In this document: positions 34,161-43,978 of the stretch, one piece after another | How positions within the stretch are numbered: the stretch's first letter is position 1 | Layout: every line of letters starts with the position of its first letter | From: Achromobacter sp. MYb9 | Lineage (GTDB): Bacteria > Pseudomonadota > Gammaproteobacteria > Burkholderiales > Burkholderiaceae_B | DNA length: 64,000 bases | Direction: 5' to 3' | NCBI RefSeq assembly: GCF_002975275.1 | Contig: NZ_PCOQ01000015.1 | Coordinates: 86,679-150,678, forward strand | Translations under genes and position numbers: made by a program | Notes under the pieces: generated by a model | The model's input: the letters and a program-made list of their open reading frames with translations, nothing else | Database searches by the model: none | What the model was told of the DNA's origin: nothing

Positions 34161-36296
34161 ATGCCTTTTCCTTCCGCCAGGACGCACCGCGTCCTGAAGC
34201 GGCGCGTGGCCATTTGGACCGCGCTCGCCTTCACTCCCACCCTGCATGCGCAGTCGACCCCGGTCGCCACGCTACCCGTCATCTCCGTGTCCGGCGATAC
34301 GCTTGCGCCGACGTTGCTTGAGCAGGCGTCCACCGGGACCTTGCTGGGCCTGACGCCTTTCGACACGCCCGCCAGCATCGACATCATCAGCAACGAGCAA
34401 CTGCGCGCCCGGGGCGCCACCACGGTCACGGATGCCATCACCCAGGCAGCGGGCATCAGCGCCATGCGCCATCCCGGCAACGGCGGCTCGTCCTTGTCTT
34501 CGCGCGGCTTCACCGACTCCAACTCTGTCGCCCAGCTCTATGACGGGGTGCGCCAATACGGCGGGGTCGGCCAGACCTTCATCTACGATCCCTGGGCCGT
34601 GGACCGCATCGAGGTGCTGCGCGGCCCGGCCTCGGTGCTGTACGGTGAAGGCGCCATTGGCGGCGTCGTCAACGTGATCCCGAAAAAGCCCACTCGCGGC
34701 CCCATCGAAAACGAGCTGATGACGACGCTGGGCACGCACGACACCCAGCGGTTTGGCTTCGGCAGCGGCGGCGCGCTGGACGACAAATGGTCGTACCGAC
34801 TGGACGTCAGCGGCAACCACACGGATTCCGGCATCAGCCTGGGGGATTCGCGCGATGCCGCCGTCACCGCCGCGTTGCGTCTGGACGTGTCGCCCGACCT
34901 GAATTTCACGCTGACCCAGGCGTACGCCTGGCAAGAGCCTACGCGCTACTTCGGCACGCCGCTCGTCGACGGCTCGCTGGACTATGGTCTGCGCAAACAG
35001 AACTACAACGTGGCCGACAGCAAAATCATTTACCGCGACAGCCGCACCGAGCTCAAGGCCGAATGGTCGCCCAACGCCGGCACCACGGTGCGCAGCCGGC
35101 TGTACTACATCGGCAGCAACCGCGACTACCGCGATGTCGAAAACTACACCTGGACGCCGGCTGGCCAGATCCTGCGGAGTGGCTACACCGAGATCGGCCA
35201 CGACCAGGAGCAGACCGGCATGGTCTCCGACGCCTCCTTCGACGGCCATCTGTTCGGCCTGTCGAACAAAGTGGCGGTGGGCGTCGAACTGAACCGCGCA
35301 TCGCTCAAGCACACCAATAATTCGCCCTATTCGGGAACGTCGCGGGTGGACCCCTACGACGTGGACCACGGCCGCTTCATCAATGTGGCCGGCACGACCC
35401 CGCGCTACCGCAATACGGCCAGCCAGTACGCCCTGTTCGCCGAAGACCGGCTGATGCTGACCTCGCGCTGGTCGGTGCTGGGCGGATTGCGTTACGACCA
35501 CATCGACCTGAAGCGGCGCGACCTGGTAGCGGGAGAAACGGCTTTCCGCAGCACCTACACCAATGTGGGCTGGCGCTTGGGCACGGTCTATGACGTGCTA
35601 CCCACCTTGTCGGTCTACGCCCAGTACGCGCAAGCCGCCGACCCGATCGGAAGCCTGTTGCTGCTGTCGCCCGCCAACAAGAGCTACGAGCTGTCGCAGG
35701 GAAAGCAGATCGAGATCGGCGTGAAACAGACGTTCTGGGATGACAAGGGCCAATGGACCCTGGCGGCCTATCACATCACCAAGAACAACCTGGTCACGCG
35801 CGACCCCAACGACCCCGCGCTGCGCATCCAGGTGGGCGAACAATCGTCGCGGGGACTGGAGGCCACGCTGGGTGTCGAGCTATCGCCGGCTTGGCGGCTG
35901 GACCTCAATGCCGTGGCGCTGCGGGCGCGCTATGACGACTTCAATGAGTCGGTCGCCGGCGTGGCGGTATCGCGCAACGGCAACGTGCCTGCCGACGTGC
36001 CGGAACGCGTGGCCAATGCGTGGATCAGCTGGAAGTTCGCGCCGCAATGGACGGCCAGCGCTGGCGTGCGCTACGTAGGCAAACGCTACGCCGACGCGGC
36101 CAACCGGCTGGAAATGGCAGGCTACACCACGACCAACCTGGCGCTGCAATGGGAGCCGCGGCGCGACCTGAGCCTGGCGCTGCGCGCCTTCAACGTGTTC
36201 GATCGCCAGTACGCCGAAACCGCCTACTACAACCAGACGCAGTGGCTGCTGGGTGAAGGCCGGCGGGTCGAGCTCAGCGCCAACTACCGCTTCTGA
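34161..36296 (+). CDS. TonB-dependent outer membrane receptor (siderophore type)
   Basis: 711 residues. A signal peptide ends near LHAQ (about 31). The plug domain (about 40-185) contains DTPASIDIISNEQLRARGA, SLSSRGFTDSN and DRIEVLRGPASVLYGEGAIGGVVNVIPKKP, the classic pattern of siderophore receptors. The TonB box is probably around LPVISVSG. The 22-strand barrel ends in VELSANYRF with C-terminal Phe. Neighbouring DUF2946 raises the option of a copper or other metal complex instead of ferric siderophore. No Fur-like box was seen upstream. Confidence 0.92.
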   Translation: MPFPSARTHRVLKRRVAIWTALAFTPTLHAQSTPVATLPVISVSGDTLAPTLLEQASTGTLLGLTPFDTPASIDIISNEQLRARGATTVTDAITQAAGISAMRHPGNGGSSLSSRGFTDSNSVAQLYDGVRQYGGVGQTFIYDPWAVDRIEVLRGPASVLYGEGAIGGVVNVIPKKPTRGPIENELMTTLGTHDTQRFGFGSGGALDDKWSYRLDVSGNHTDSGISLGDSRDAAVTAALRLDVSPDLNFTLTQAYAWQEPTRYFGTPLVDGSLDYGLRKQNYNVADSKIIYRDSRTELKAEWSPNAGTTVRSRLYYIGSNRDYRDVENYTWTPAGQILRSGYTEIGHDQEQTGMVSDASFDGHLFGLSNKVAVGVELNRASLKHTNNSPYSGTSRVDPYDVDHGRFINVAGTTPRYRNTASQYALFAEDRLMLTSRWSVLGGLRYDHIDLKRRDLVAGETAFRSTYTNVGWRLGTVYDVLPTLSVYAQYAQAADPIGSLLLLSPANKSYELSQGKQIEIGVKQTFWDDKGQWTLAAYHITKNNLVTRDPNDPALRIQVGEQSSRGLEATLGVELSPAWRLDLNAVALRARYDDFNESVAGVAVSRNGNVPADVPERVANAWISWKFAPQWTASAGVRYVGKRYADAANRLEMAGYTTTNLALQWEPRRDLSLALRAFNVFDRQYAETAYYNQTQWLLGEGRRVELSANYRF

Positions 36297-36320
36297 CCCG
36301 CTGCGGGCCGGGCCCGCGTG

Positions 36321-36520
36321 TACAATGCGACCGCCGCTTCTGCAATGGAGGCGGCGGTCGCCATAGCGGCGATCCCCGTTGGACCCGGCTTGCCGGGTGG
36401 CTCGGCCGGGCGCCTATCCCCCGGACAACTCCAAGCGATTCCGGGTGCACACCGGTACTTCCGCATCCCCTCTTGAATGGGGCACCGCCCGACGCTTGCT
36501 GACCTCAGGTTAGCCAATCA
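36321..36520 (+). promoter_or_regulatory. structured 5' leader of the sulP gene
   Basis: A TACAAT -10-like box (36321-36326) directly precedes a perfect 11-bp inverted repeat GCGACCGCCGC / GCGGCGGTCGC (36327-36361) whose stem can extend further through G-U pairs. Additional stems follow: ACCCGGC-TT-GCCGGGT and CCCC-N8-GGGG. The SulP ATG is at 36521, giving a leader near 190 nt with no obvious ORF. No known riboswitch consensus was matched. Confidence 0.45.
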
Positions 36521-37978
36521 ATGTCTTTCTTTTCCAAGCTTCATCGCGAGTGGATGTCCAATCCGCGCGCCGATATCCTTGCGGGCGTGCTGGTCGCGCT
36601 TGCCCTGATCCCCGAAGCCATCGGTTTCTCCATCATCGCGGGCGTGGACCCCAGCGTGGGCCTGTACGCTTCCTTTTCCATTGCCGTCATCATCGCGTTC
36701 ACGGGTGGCCGGCCGGGCATGATCTCGGCGGCTACTGCGGCCATCGCCGTGCTGGTCGTGCCGTTGGTGCGCGACCACGGGATCGGGTATCTGTTCGCGG
36801 CCTCCGTGCTGATGGGCGTCTTTCAGATCGCCGCCGGGTTCCTGCGGCTGGACCTGCTGATGCAGTACGTCTCGCGCTCGGTCGTGACGGGCTTCGTCAA
36901 CGCGCTGGCCATCCTCATCTTCATGGCGCAATTGCCCCATCTGATGGGCGTGACCTGGGTTACCTACGCGATGATCGCCGCCGCGCTTGCCATCATCTAC
37001 CTGCTGCCGCGCCTGACCACGGCAGTGCCTTCGCCGCTGGTGGCAATCATCGCCATGACGGCCGTGTCCCTCTATGCGGGCCTTGACGTCGCCACGGTGG
37101 GCGACATGGGCAAGCTGCCGTCCGCCCTGCCGTTCTTCCAGATCCCCGATGTGCCGTTCACGCTGGAAACGCTGCGCATCATCCTGCCCTATTCGTTGAC
37201 GATGGCGGCCGTGGGCCTGCTGGAATCGATGATGACCGCGCAGATCGTCGACGACATGACGGATACCGCCAGCGACAAGCGTCGCGAATGCAAGGGCCAG
37301 GGCATCGCCAATATCGTCACGGGGTTCCTGGGCGGCATGGGCGGCTGCGCCATGATCGGCCAGTCGGTCATTAACGTCAGGTCGGGCGGCCGGACGCGGC
37401 TGTCGACGCTGGTGGCGGGCGCTTTCCTATTGTTCCTGATCGTGGCGCTGGGCCCGTTGGTGGCGCGTATCCCGATGCCGGCGCTGGTCGCGGTGATGAT
37501 CATGGTGTCGATCGGCACCTTCCACTGGCAGTCGTTCCCCAACCTGCGGTCGCACCCCTGGCAATCGTCGGTGGTGATGCTGGCCACGGTCATGGTCGTC
37601 GTCTGGACGCACGATCTGGCCCGCGGCGTTCTGACTGGCGTGGTGCTCAGCGGCCTGTTCTTCGCGGGCAAGGTTCGCGCCCTGATGAACGTGACCGCCA
37701 GTCTGTCCGCCGATGGCGCGACGCGCACATACCGGTATGCCGGCCAGGTGTTCTTCGCCTCGGCCGGACGCTTTGCCGCGGCCATCGACTTTCACGAGGC
37801 GGTCGATACGGTAGTGATCGACGTGTCCAACGCGCATTTCTGGGACATTTCCGCCGTCGACGCCCTACATAAGACCGTCGCCAAACTGCGCCGTGCCGGC
37901 CTGGCCGTGGACGTCGTCGGGTTGAATGACGCCAGCGCCACCTTGATCGGCAAGCACGCCGCCGACGCCGCGCACTAG
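36521..37978 (+). CDS. SulP-family anion transporter with STAS domain
   Basis: 485 residues. The SulP membrane domain (about 15-390, some 10-14 helices) has [25 protein letters not shown] (signature near TM1-3) and [19 protein letters not shown]. The C-terminal STAS domain (about 400-480) has [23 protein letters not shown]. SulP proteins carry sulphate, bicarbonate or dicarboxylates. Here the shorter STAS and lack of adjacent carbonic anhydrase leave the substrate open. Its stop codon overlaps the convergent gene's stop in CTAG. Confidence 0.92.
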   Translation: MSFFSKLHREWMSNPRADILAGVLVALALIPEAIGFSIIAGVDPSVGLYASFSIAVIIAFTGGRPGMISAATAAIAVLVVPLVRDHGIGYLFAASVLMGVFQIAAGFLRLDLLMQYVSRSVVTGFVNALAILIFMAQLPHLMGVTWVTYAMIAAALAIIYLLPRLTTAVPSPLVAIIAMTAVSLYAGLDVATVGDMGKLPSALPFFQIPDVPFTLETLRIILPYSLTMAAVGLLESMMTAQIVDDMTDTASDKRRECKGQGIANIVTGFLGGMGGCAMIGQSVINVRSGGRTRLSTLVAGAFLLFLIVALGPLVARIPMPALVAVMIMVSIGTFHWQSFPNLRSHPWQSSVVMLATVMVVVWTHDLARGVLTGVVLSGLFFAGKVRALMNVTASLSADGATRTYRYAGQVFFASAGRFAAAIDFHEAVDTVVIDVSNAHFWDISAVDALHKTVAKLRRAGLAVDVVGLNDASATLIGKHAADAAH

Positions 37979-39078
37979 GGACTGAGCAGGTCCGACAAGG
38001 CGTTGCCCAGGTCCTTCACTGCCCCGGTCACGCCCGCGGCCGCGCCTTCCGCCCCGACGCCGATGGCGTGACCGAAGCCTTGCGCCACCTGCGCCGCAAA
38101 GCCTCGCTGGACCGAGAACTTGGGGTTGTCCAGGCTGCCTCGAAGCTTGAAATCGAAGCGCACCGCGCCTTGCTTGTCTTTCATGGCTGCCAGCACCGCC
38201 TTGCGCGGTAATGAAAACAGCAGGCCGTCGCCGCTGAATGTCAGCCCGCGCAGCGCGACAGTGCCCGAGGCCTGCAATTCGCGGTTCGCGATGCGCGTAT
38301 TCATATCCAGATCCATCGCGCCCCCCGTGAGCGACCCCGCTTCCTTTTCCGATAGATAGGGTGCGGCGTGCCGGATATCCATGTTGCGCACCGCCACCTT
38401 CATGTCGGCGTCCGTGCCTCCGATTTGAAGCCAGCCCTGCGCGCGCACGGTCGCCTCGCCGTTGCGGTTGTCTTCCAGATTGCCGCTGAACGTCATGTCG
38501 CTATGCGCGCCGTCGCCGGGCACGGACACCGGGCGTAACCTGGCCTGCACGTTGTGGAAGGGAATGCGATGCGGGGGCTTCGCCACCACGGCATCCTCGA
38601 AATCCAGGCGGCCGTCGCGCAGGATCAGGTCCGTAATGCGGATCGTGCGGTCGCCGCGCGGTTTGGCGTCGCCTCCGGCACCGGCATGCAGCGCCGCCTG
38701 CAACGCGGGCGCAATCTTCAATTCGCCATCGGCCCCACGTACCACCGCAAAATCGAAGCCCTCGATCTCGACGGAATTGAAGACCGTTTCGCGGCGCAGG
38801 AACGCCGACCACTCTGGCTCCAGCACGATCCGTTTGGCGCGTGCGCCCGCTTGTCCCGAAGCCCCGGGCACATTGACGTCGGTCAGCACCACTTGGCGCC
38901 ACCCCACCCTCACGTCGCCCACCTGCCCGCGCGGCCCCAGCATGTTGGAAACTCGCTGTTCCACGATGCGGGTGACGGCAAAGGCCAGCACCCCGACCAA
39001 CGCCGCAAGGATAAGCAGCACGGCGATAGTGGTGCCCAGGGCCGATCTGCGGCGCGGCGCGGGTGCGTTCAAGCTCAT
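37975..39078 (-). CDS. AsmA-like / DUF748 envelope protein
   Basis: 367 residues: one N-terminal TM helix (about 13-38, [20 protein letters not shown]) and a large periplasmic part with [39 protein letters not shown] and [15 protein letters not shown]. These are the repeating strand units of AsmA/DUF748 proteins, related to bridge-like lipid transport and outer membrane assembly. C-terminal helix [16 protein letters not shown] is Gly/Ala-rich. Convergent with sulP; the shared palindrome CTAG supplies TAG to both genes. Confidence 0.75.
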   Translation of the reverse strand: MSLNAPAPRRRSALGTTIAVLLILAALVGVLAFAVTRIVEQRVSNMLGPRGQVGDVRVGWRQVVLTDVNVPGASGQAGARAKRIVLEPEWSAFLRRETVFNSVEIEGFDFAVVRGADGELKIAPALQAALHAGAGGDAKPRGDRTIRITDLILRDGRLDFEDAVVAKPPHRIPFHNVQARLRPVSVPGDGAHSDMTFSGNLEDNRNGEATVRAQGWLQIGGTDADMKVAVRNMDIRHAAPYLSEKEAGSLTGGAMDLDMNTRIANRELQASGTVALRGLTFSGDGLLFSLPRKAVLAAMKDKQGAVRFDFKLRGSLDNPKFSVQRGFAAQVAQGFGHAIGVGAEGAAAGVTGAVKDLGNALSDLLSP

Positions 39079-39185
39079 TGCGGTTCCAGGTTCGGGGGGC
39101 CGACGATGAAGGCAATGGTCGGCGATACGGGCCCATTATTCAATGGACGAAATGGATGATGGCGGCTTATGCCCTTACGCAAACA

Positions 39186-39220
39186 GCCCCGTCCGCGCCG
39201 TTTGTGGGCGGGGACGGGGC
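39186..39220 (-). terminator. hairpin terminator after the Gln-rich protein gene
   Basis: GCCCCGTCC ... GGACGGGGC is a perfect 9-bp outer stem; the inner bases CGCC/GGCG can extend it. Read on the reverse strand it lies 50 bp after the stop at 39270 and is followed by TGTTTGCG. Confidence 0.55.
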
Positions 39221-39269
39221 CGTCGGGCGTCGCGCTTCCGGCTTCCGGATTCAATGCGCGATCACGGGG

Positions 39270-39449
39270 TCAGCGTTGCGTTTTATTTTGCTGACCGGGC
39301 TGTTGGCCCTGCTGGCCTTGGCCTTTATCGGCGTGCTGTCCCGATTGACCTGGTTGCTGGCCAGGGGACTGATTACGGTCCCGGGGGTTTTCCTGGGATT
39401 GCTGCTTTTGCGGCTGCTTTTGCTGGTCCGGCTGATTCTGGTTGGGCAT
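39270..39449 (-). CDS. small Gln/Pro-rich disordered protein
   Basis: 59 residues, ATG at 39449 with AGGAGA upstream. Over a third of the residues are Gln, with Pro, Lys, Asn and Gly making most of the rest (MPNQNQPDQQKQPQKQQSQ at the start, QQPGQQNKTQR at the end). No hydrophobic segment, so cytosolic and unstructured. Such hydrophilin-like proteins are often linked to desiccation or osmotic stress; that role is inference. It has its own sigma-54 promoter and a hairpin after the stop. Confidence 0.75.
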   Translation of the reverse strand: MPNQNQPDQQKQPQKQQSQENPRDRNQSPGQQPGQSGQHADKGQGQQGQQPGQQNKTQR

Positions 39450-39494
39450 TACAAGTCTCCTGATAAGGCGGAAAGACTCCGCTGGACCAGGCAT

Positions 39495-39510
39495 AGCAAC
39501 TGGCGTGCCC
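39495..39510 (-). promoter_or_regulatory. sigma-54 promoter for the Gln-rich protein
   Basis: On the reverse strand GGGCACG-CCAG-TTGCT, matching TGGCACG-N4-TTGCT at all but the first base with exact 10-nt GG-GC spacing. It lies 46 bp before the ATG at 39449. Confidence 0.75.
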
Positions 39511-39619
39511 AAATGCGGCGCCGGGGCGCAGCGAACGCGGCGGACCAATGTCCCCGCTTCCGGACCGGTAAGTCCCGGCCCTGTTGGAAGAAACTGCCGC
39601 CCGGAACTGCGCGAAGGCG

Positions 39620-40528
39620 CTACTGCGCCGTCGCGCGGACGGGAAAGGCGGGTTCGGCGTCGGCGACGCTGTCGAAGGCCTCGATCCAGGACGAGGCGTA
39701 ATTGGCGGGTGCCGCCAGGGGCTCGCCACCATCGCGCTGCGTGCGCAACCGCAGCATCAACGCATCCAGCGGCATCGGGCGCCCTAACGCGAAGCCCTGT
39801 CCGTAACGGCAACCGGCTGCCCGTAGCGCGGGGATGTCAGCCACGTTTTCCACCCCTTCGGCCACGACGCGCCAGCCCAGCCGGGTGGCGAGTTCGGCGG
39901 CGGTGCGCAGTACTTCGAACGCCACGGCGCTGCGCCGCATGCGCGTCACGAAATACTGGTCAATCTTGACTTCGGACAAGGGGATGGCCGACAGCAGCTT
40001 CAACGACGCGTGGCCGGTGCCGAAGTCGTCCAGGCTGACCTCGCATCCCGCGTCCTCCAGCTTCATCAGCGACGCGCGCAGGACATCAAGTTCCCGGATG
40101 GGTTGGTCTTCGGTCAATTCAACCCGCACCAGCGAGGCCGGCAGCTCGGCGGTGTAGATGAGATCCAGCAAAAAATCCACGGCGCGCTCGTCGGATAGCG
40201 TCGTGGCGGGTGCGTTGATGGCGATTGGCACGGCGATGCCCGCGCGCCGCATCGTCAATAGAATGTCGATCACGCGAACGCAGACACGCTCGAACAGCAA
40301 TTTGTCCATGCCCATGCGGTTGATCGCGGGGATGAACTCGGCAGGCATGACAATGCCCAGGCGGGGATGCTGCCATCGCGCCAAGGCTTCGGCCGACACA
40401 ATCCTGCCTGTCATCAGATCCACCTGCGGTTGCAACAACACCCGCAGGCCATCTTTTCCTGTCACCATGGCCGCGACTTCTTCGTCGCTGACCACCGAGC
40501 TAGTGGAAGCCTCGTGATTCGGCGTCAT
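39620..40528 (-). CDS. EAL-domain cyclic-di-GMP phosphodiesterase
   Basis: 302 residues from the ATG at 40528 behind GAGGAGCG. A single EAL domain (about 20-265) with all catalytic positions visible: SAEALARWQHP (EALxR), INAPATTL (Asn), VELTED (Glu), SLDDFGTG (Asp-Asp), VKIDQYFV (Lys), VAEGVEN (Glu) and GQGF (Gln). It should therefore hydrolyse c-di-GMP to pGpG. No membrane segment or sensory domain. ELTED in place of the commoner ELTES is conservative. Confidence 0.92.
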   Translation of the reverse strand: MTPNHEASTSSVVSDEEVAAMVTGKDGLRVLLQPQVDLMTGRIVSAEALARWQHPRLGIVMPAEFIPAINRMGMDKLLFERVCVRVIDILLTMRRAGIAVPIAINAPATTLSDERAVDFLLDLIYTAELPASLVRVELTEDQPIRELDVLRASLMKLEDAGCEVSLDDFGTGHASLKLLSAIPLSEVKIDQYFVTRMRRSAVAFEVLRTAAELATRLGWRVVAEGVENVADIPALRAAGCRYGQGFALGRPMPLDALMLRLRTQRDGGEPLAAPANYASSWIEAFDSVADAEPAFPVRATAQ

Positions 40529-40871
40529 GTCTACGCTCCTCGCGTGCCTCTGGGTAAGGCCTGCGCTGTCCGGGCGCAGATAGAAGCACATTGGGACATG
40601 AGTATTCACTATCGGCTTGCCGCGATGGCGCCAGACATTGATTGCCGGCACCGTTGATCCGCCAACTGTTTTTTATGCGATTTCGAGCAATTGTTCCAGG
40701 CAATTTTGCGCTTAATCCGCCGTAACGTCACATAAATGAAACCATTTGTATGCATCCATCCGAATTCATGGATCCGGCATCCCGTGGACAGCGGGCCCGA
40801 CGCTGCGAAATTGGCCTTGTCGACATGGTAGGGTTTGCGTCTTTCGGCTCTCGGGCGCCCGTGCGGCCCCT
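40529..40871. other. 343-bp divergent intergenic region between EAL and FUSC genes
   Basis: Apart from the EAL ribosome site this stretch is AT-richer around 40670-40770. It contains an inverted repeat ATCCAT-N8-ATGGAT near 40757-40776, about 100 bp before the FUSC start. No confident -35/-10 pair, RNA gene or small ORF was identified. Confidence 0.4.
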
Positions 40872-43010
40872 ATGAATAGCGTGACGAACCTGCTTTCCCG
40901 TTGGCGCGCATCCCTGCGCAACGTCCTGTGGCTGGACGCCTTGCAAGCCGCTGCGATCAGCGCGGCCCCGGTCATCCTGGCCGTGCTCGCGCACGAACCC
41001 CGGTTGGGATGGACCGCGATCGCCGCATTCTGGGCCTGTTTCGGGGACCCGGGCGGCCCCTTGCGCCAGCGCGCGGGCTCCATGCTGGCGCTGGGTCTGA
41101 TCGGCGCCCTGTTTTGTTTCCTGGCCAGCGCCAGCGCCGGCCATCTATGGCTATTGCTGCCGCTGACGTTCGTCTGCTGCACCTTCGGCGGTCTGTTGCG
41201 CGTACTGGGTCCCGCAGCGGCCATCGTAGGCACGCTGCTGTCCGCCGGTTTCGTCGTGGCCGCCGAACTGCCTGCCCCAACGCTGTCCGAAAGCCTCTGG
41301 TACACCTTGTTCTTCCTGGCGGGCGCCGTCTGGGCCATCTTGATGACTGCGCTGGTGTGGCGCAGACGGCCCTGGAAAGACGCCACGCACGCGGTGGCCC
41401 ATTGCTACCGCGGGTTGGCGGATTTTGCCGACGCGTTGGCGCGCATGTATTCGGGCCTGACGCCGGCGGCTCGTCCGGAAGCCTGGACCGCCGTCACCAA
41501 ACCTTCGCGCAGCGCCCAGCGGGCCGCCCTGGAATCCGCCCGGGTTCGTATCCGCGAGGTCCAGGACACCCGGCCTTCGCGCCGCGCCCGCGGCAATCAA
41601 CTGACGTATCTGCTGGACAGCGCCGAAGACAGCTTCATCGCGCTGGTCGCCTGCGCCGATCTGCTGGAATCCCACGCGCCGCAATGGCTGGGCCGTAGCG
41701 CCGGCGCGCACCTGTCGCACGCGCTGCACCGGTATGCCAGCGTCTGCAACGCCATCGCCAGCACCTCGGACGTCAACGACCCCAAACAGGCGGAATGCTT
41801 GCGTGAACGCCTGGCGCACTTCGGCGCGGGGTTGCATGACCTGCGCGGCGGCGCCATGGCCTATGCGCCCGATCTGGCGACGATGGTGCCGGTGCTTGAC
41901 CGCCTGCTGCATACGGCGCAAGCGATCATGCAGGCCTTGTTCGACCAGGGCGGCGCGCCCGCCGCGCCCGTGCAGCAGCGCCGCGCGGCGTCCCGCGCGC
42001 GGCAGGCATGGCGTGCGCTGCGGCAAAACCTGAGCGTGGAGTCCGATGCCTTCCGCCACGCTTTGCGCGTGGGCGTGGGTGCCACCATCGCCGTGGCCTT
42101 GTCCAAGACCTTCGCCGTGAACCATGGTTATTGGATGTCGCTGACGCTGGTATTCATCCTTCAGCCCTATTTCGCAACCACCTGGCAACGCACCCTCGAG
42201 CGCGTGACGGGCAGCGTGGCGGGCGCCATCGGCGCATCCCTGCTGGGCTTGTTGTTGAGCACGCCGCTTTCCGTCGCGCTGGCGGTGCTGCCCATTGCCC
42301 TGGGCACTTTCGCCGCGCGCACTATCCACTACGCGCTCTTCACGTTTTTCCTGACGTCCCAGTTCGTGCTGGTCAGCCATATCCAGCAGCCGGAAATCTA
42401 CGAGCCCACGCTGGCCGCGTTGCGAGCGTTCAATAGCGTGTTGGGCGGGATCCTGGCCCTACTTGTCGGTTTTCTGGTGTGGCCGGAAAAAGAGCCACGG
42501 CAATTGGCGGGCGCCCTGACGCGCGCGCTGGACCGCCACGCGGCCTACGCCCTGGCGCTGATCCAGCAAAAAGGCGGCGCGGCCCCCGACGCGGACGACC
42601 AGGCCATCGTCGCCTTGCGGCGCCAGGCCTGCCTGTCGGCGGATAACGCCGAAGCGTCGTTGCAGCGCCTGCAGCAAAACCCGATGCACCGCGAACGCAA
42701 CGTCGACACGGCCGTGAACCTGCTGAACGCCATGCGGCGCATCACCGCTGCCGGGACGGTGCTGGAAATCCAGCCCGCCCTGCCGCCACAAACCCCCGCC
42801 GCCGACGCGCTGCGCGACTATGGCCGGGTGCTGGCCCATGCCCTGCACCCTCAGGACGACGCGCCAGACCTTCCGCCCCGCCCCTGGGCGGTACCCGCCG
42901 CCATCGTGGCGGCCGACCCCGCCTTGGCCGATCCCCTCGACCGCATTGCGCAGCAGGCGCGGCAGGTTCGCCAACTGCGCGACCGCATCGAGAAAGATCC
43001 GCCTCGGTAG
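40872..43010 (+). CDS. FUSC-family inner membrane protein (YccS/AaeB-like)
   Basis: 712 residues from the ATG at 40872 (MNSVTNLLSRW); longer readings lack support. Two membrane blocks of about six helices each (about 20-165 and 395-540) flank soluble helical domains, the duplicated architecture of the FUSC/YccS family. The second block has FAVNHGYWMSLTLVFILQPYFATTWQRTLERVTGS, its most conserved motif. Related proteins export aromatic carboxylic acids (AaeB) or fusaric acid. There is no adjacent membrane-fusion partner, so function is open. Confidence 0.88.
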   Translation: MNSVTNLLSRWRASLRNVLWLDALQAAAISAAPVILAVLAHEPRLGWTAIAAFWACFGDPGGPLRQRAGSMLALGLIGALFCFLASASAGHLWLLLPLTFVCCTFGGLLRVLGPAAAIVGTLLSAGFVVAAELPAPTLSESLWYTLFFLAGAVWAILMTALVWRRRPWKDATHAVAHCYRGLADFADALARMYSGLTPAARPEAWTAVTKPSRSAQRAALESARVRIREVQDTRPSRRARGNQLTYLLDSAEDSFIALVACADLLESHAPQWLGRSAGAHLSHALHRYASVCNAIASTSDVNDPKQAECLRERLAHFGAGLHDLRGGAMAYAPDLATMVPVLDRLLHTAQAIMQALFDQGGAPAAPVQQRRAASRARQAWRALRQNLSVESDAFRHALRVGVGATIAVALSKTFAVNHGYWMSLTLVFILQPYFATTWQRTLERVTGSVAGAIGASLLGLLLSTPLSVALAVLPIALGTFAARTIHYALFTFFLTSQFVLVSHIQQPEIYEPTLAALRAFNSVLGGILALLVGFLVWPEKEPRQLAGALTRALDRHAAYALALIQQKGGAAPDADDQAIVALRRQACLSADNAEASLQRLQQNPMHRERNVDTAVNLLNAMRRITAAGTVLEIQPALPPQTPAADALRDYGRVLAHALHPQDDAPDLPPRPWAVPAAIVAADPALADPLDRIAQQARQVRQLRDRIEKDPPR

Positions 43011-43067
43011 CCCCGGACGGCGCGGCGCCTCGCGGCTCTGCGCGCTTTGCGGCTATCTGGGCACGGC

Positions 43068-43081
43068 TTGACGCGTATCAA
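43068..43081 (+). promoter_or_regulatory. FNR/ANR-type box upstream of the universal stress protein
   Basis: TTGAC-GCGT-ATCAA matches the FNR consensus TTGAT-N4-ATCAA at 9 of 10 positions. It is 60 bp upstream of the ATG at 43142, suitable for activation at low oxygen. Confidence 0.6.
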
Positions 43082-43141
43082 GGGCCCCCCTCGGGGAACG
43101 CGCAACCATCTAACGATGGGACGCTAACTGAGGAGACCCGC

Positions 43142-43978
43142 ATGTATCGCCGCATTGCCGTACACCTTGACCACGGATTCGACTGCAAACGCCGCACCGA
43201 CCTGGCGCTGTCGCTGGCCAAGCGCCACAAGGCTGAACTCGTCGGCATCTATGCCAGCGCCGCGCCGCCGCAGTACTACTACGGCGAATCCGTCCTGATG
43301 TCCCGCACCCTGAATGTCATGAAGGAACTGCAGGCGCAGAATCGCGCCGTGGTACAGAACGCATTCCTGGAAGCGGCGGCCCAAGCCGACGTTCCCGCCG
43401 TCGTGCGAGCCGGGGAAACCGCGCCCAGCGTCTGCGTCGCCTTGCACGCCCGCGCGAGCGATCTCGTCATCGTCAGCCAATTCAACCGCGACGACGTCGA
43501 AGCCGCGCACGAAGCCGAATTCGTCGAGCAGATGCTATTGACCGCCGGGCGCCCCGTGCTGGTGCTGCCGTCCAGCGGCGACTTCCCCGCCGTGGGTGAA
43601 CGCGTGCTGTTCTGCTGGGATGGCAGCCGCGAAGCCGCGCGCGCCCTTGGCGACGCCATGCCGACGCTGCGCCTCTCGACGCAGTTGATCGCCCTGACCA
43701 TGGATGAAGGCGGAAGCTCGCAGAAAGGCGAAGCCGTGCCTTTCGAAGACCTTGCCACGTACTGCGTCGCCCAGGGCACGCCCGCGCCGGATCACGTCCG
43801 CCGCGACATCAAGGGCGTCGGCGTAGGCAGCACCATCCTGAATGCTGCCGCCGACCATAGCGCCGACATGATCGTGATGGGCGCCTACGGGCATAGCAAG
43901 TTGCGCCAATGGGCCATGGGCGGCGCCACCGCGTCCATCCTGAAAAGCATGACCGTACCGATCATGTTCTCGCACTGA
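43142..43978 (+). CDS. tandem universal stress protein
   Basis: 278 residues, ATG behind GAGGAGACC. Two Usp-like domains (about 1-145 and 150-278). The C-terminal one ends with DMIVMGAYGHSKLRQWAMGGATASILKSMTVPIMFSH, the ATP-binding G-x2-G-x9-G(S/T) style loop. The N-terminal half is divergent. Tandem Usp proteins are typical of low-oxygen or stationary-phase regulons, which agrees with the FNR-like box. It opens the stress-gene block of 43-51 kb but has its own type of control element. Confidence 0.92.
   Translation: MYRRIAVHLDHGFDCKRRTDLALSLAKRHKAELVGIYASAAPPQYYYGESVLMSRTLNVMKELQAQNRAVVQNAFLEAAAQADVPAVVRAGETAPSVCVALHARASDLVIVSQFNRDDVEAAHEAEFVEQMLLTAGRPVLVLPSSGDFPAVGERVLFCWDGSREAARALGDAMPTLRLSTQLIALTMDEGGSSQKGEAVPFEDLATYCVAQGTPAPDHVRRDIKGVGVGSTILNAAADHSADMIVMGAYGHSKLRQWAMGGATASILKSMTVPIMFSH

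Noticed and set aside
43055..43075. sigma-54 promoter for the universal stress protein (GGGCACGGCTTGAC)
   Set aside because: The -24 block is present but there is no TTGC at the right distance; the sequence is better explained by the FNR-like box that overlaps it.
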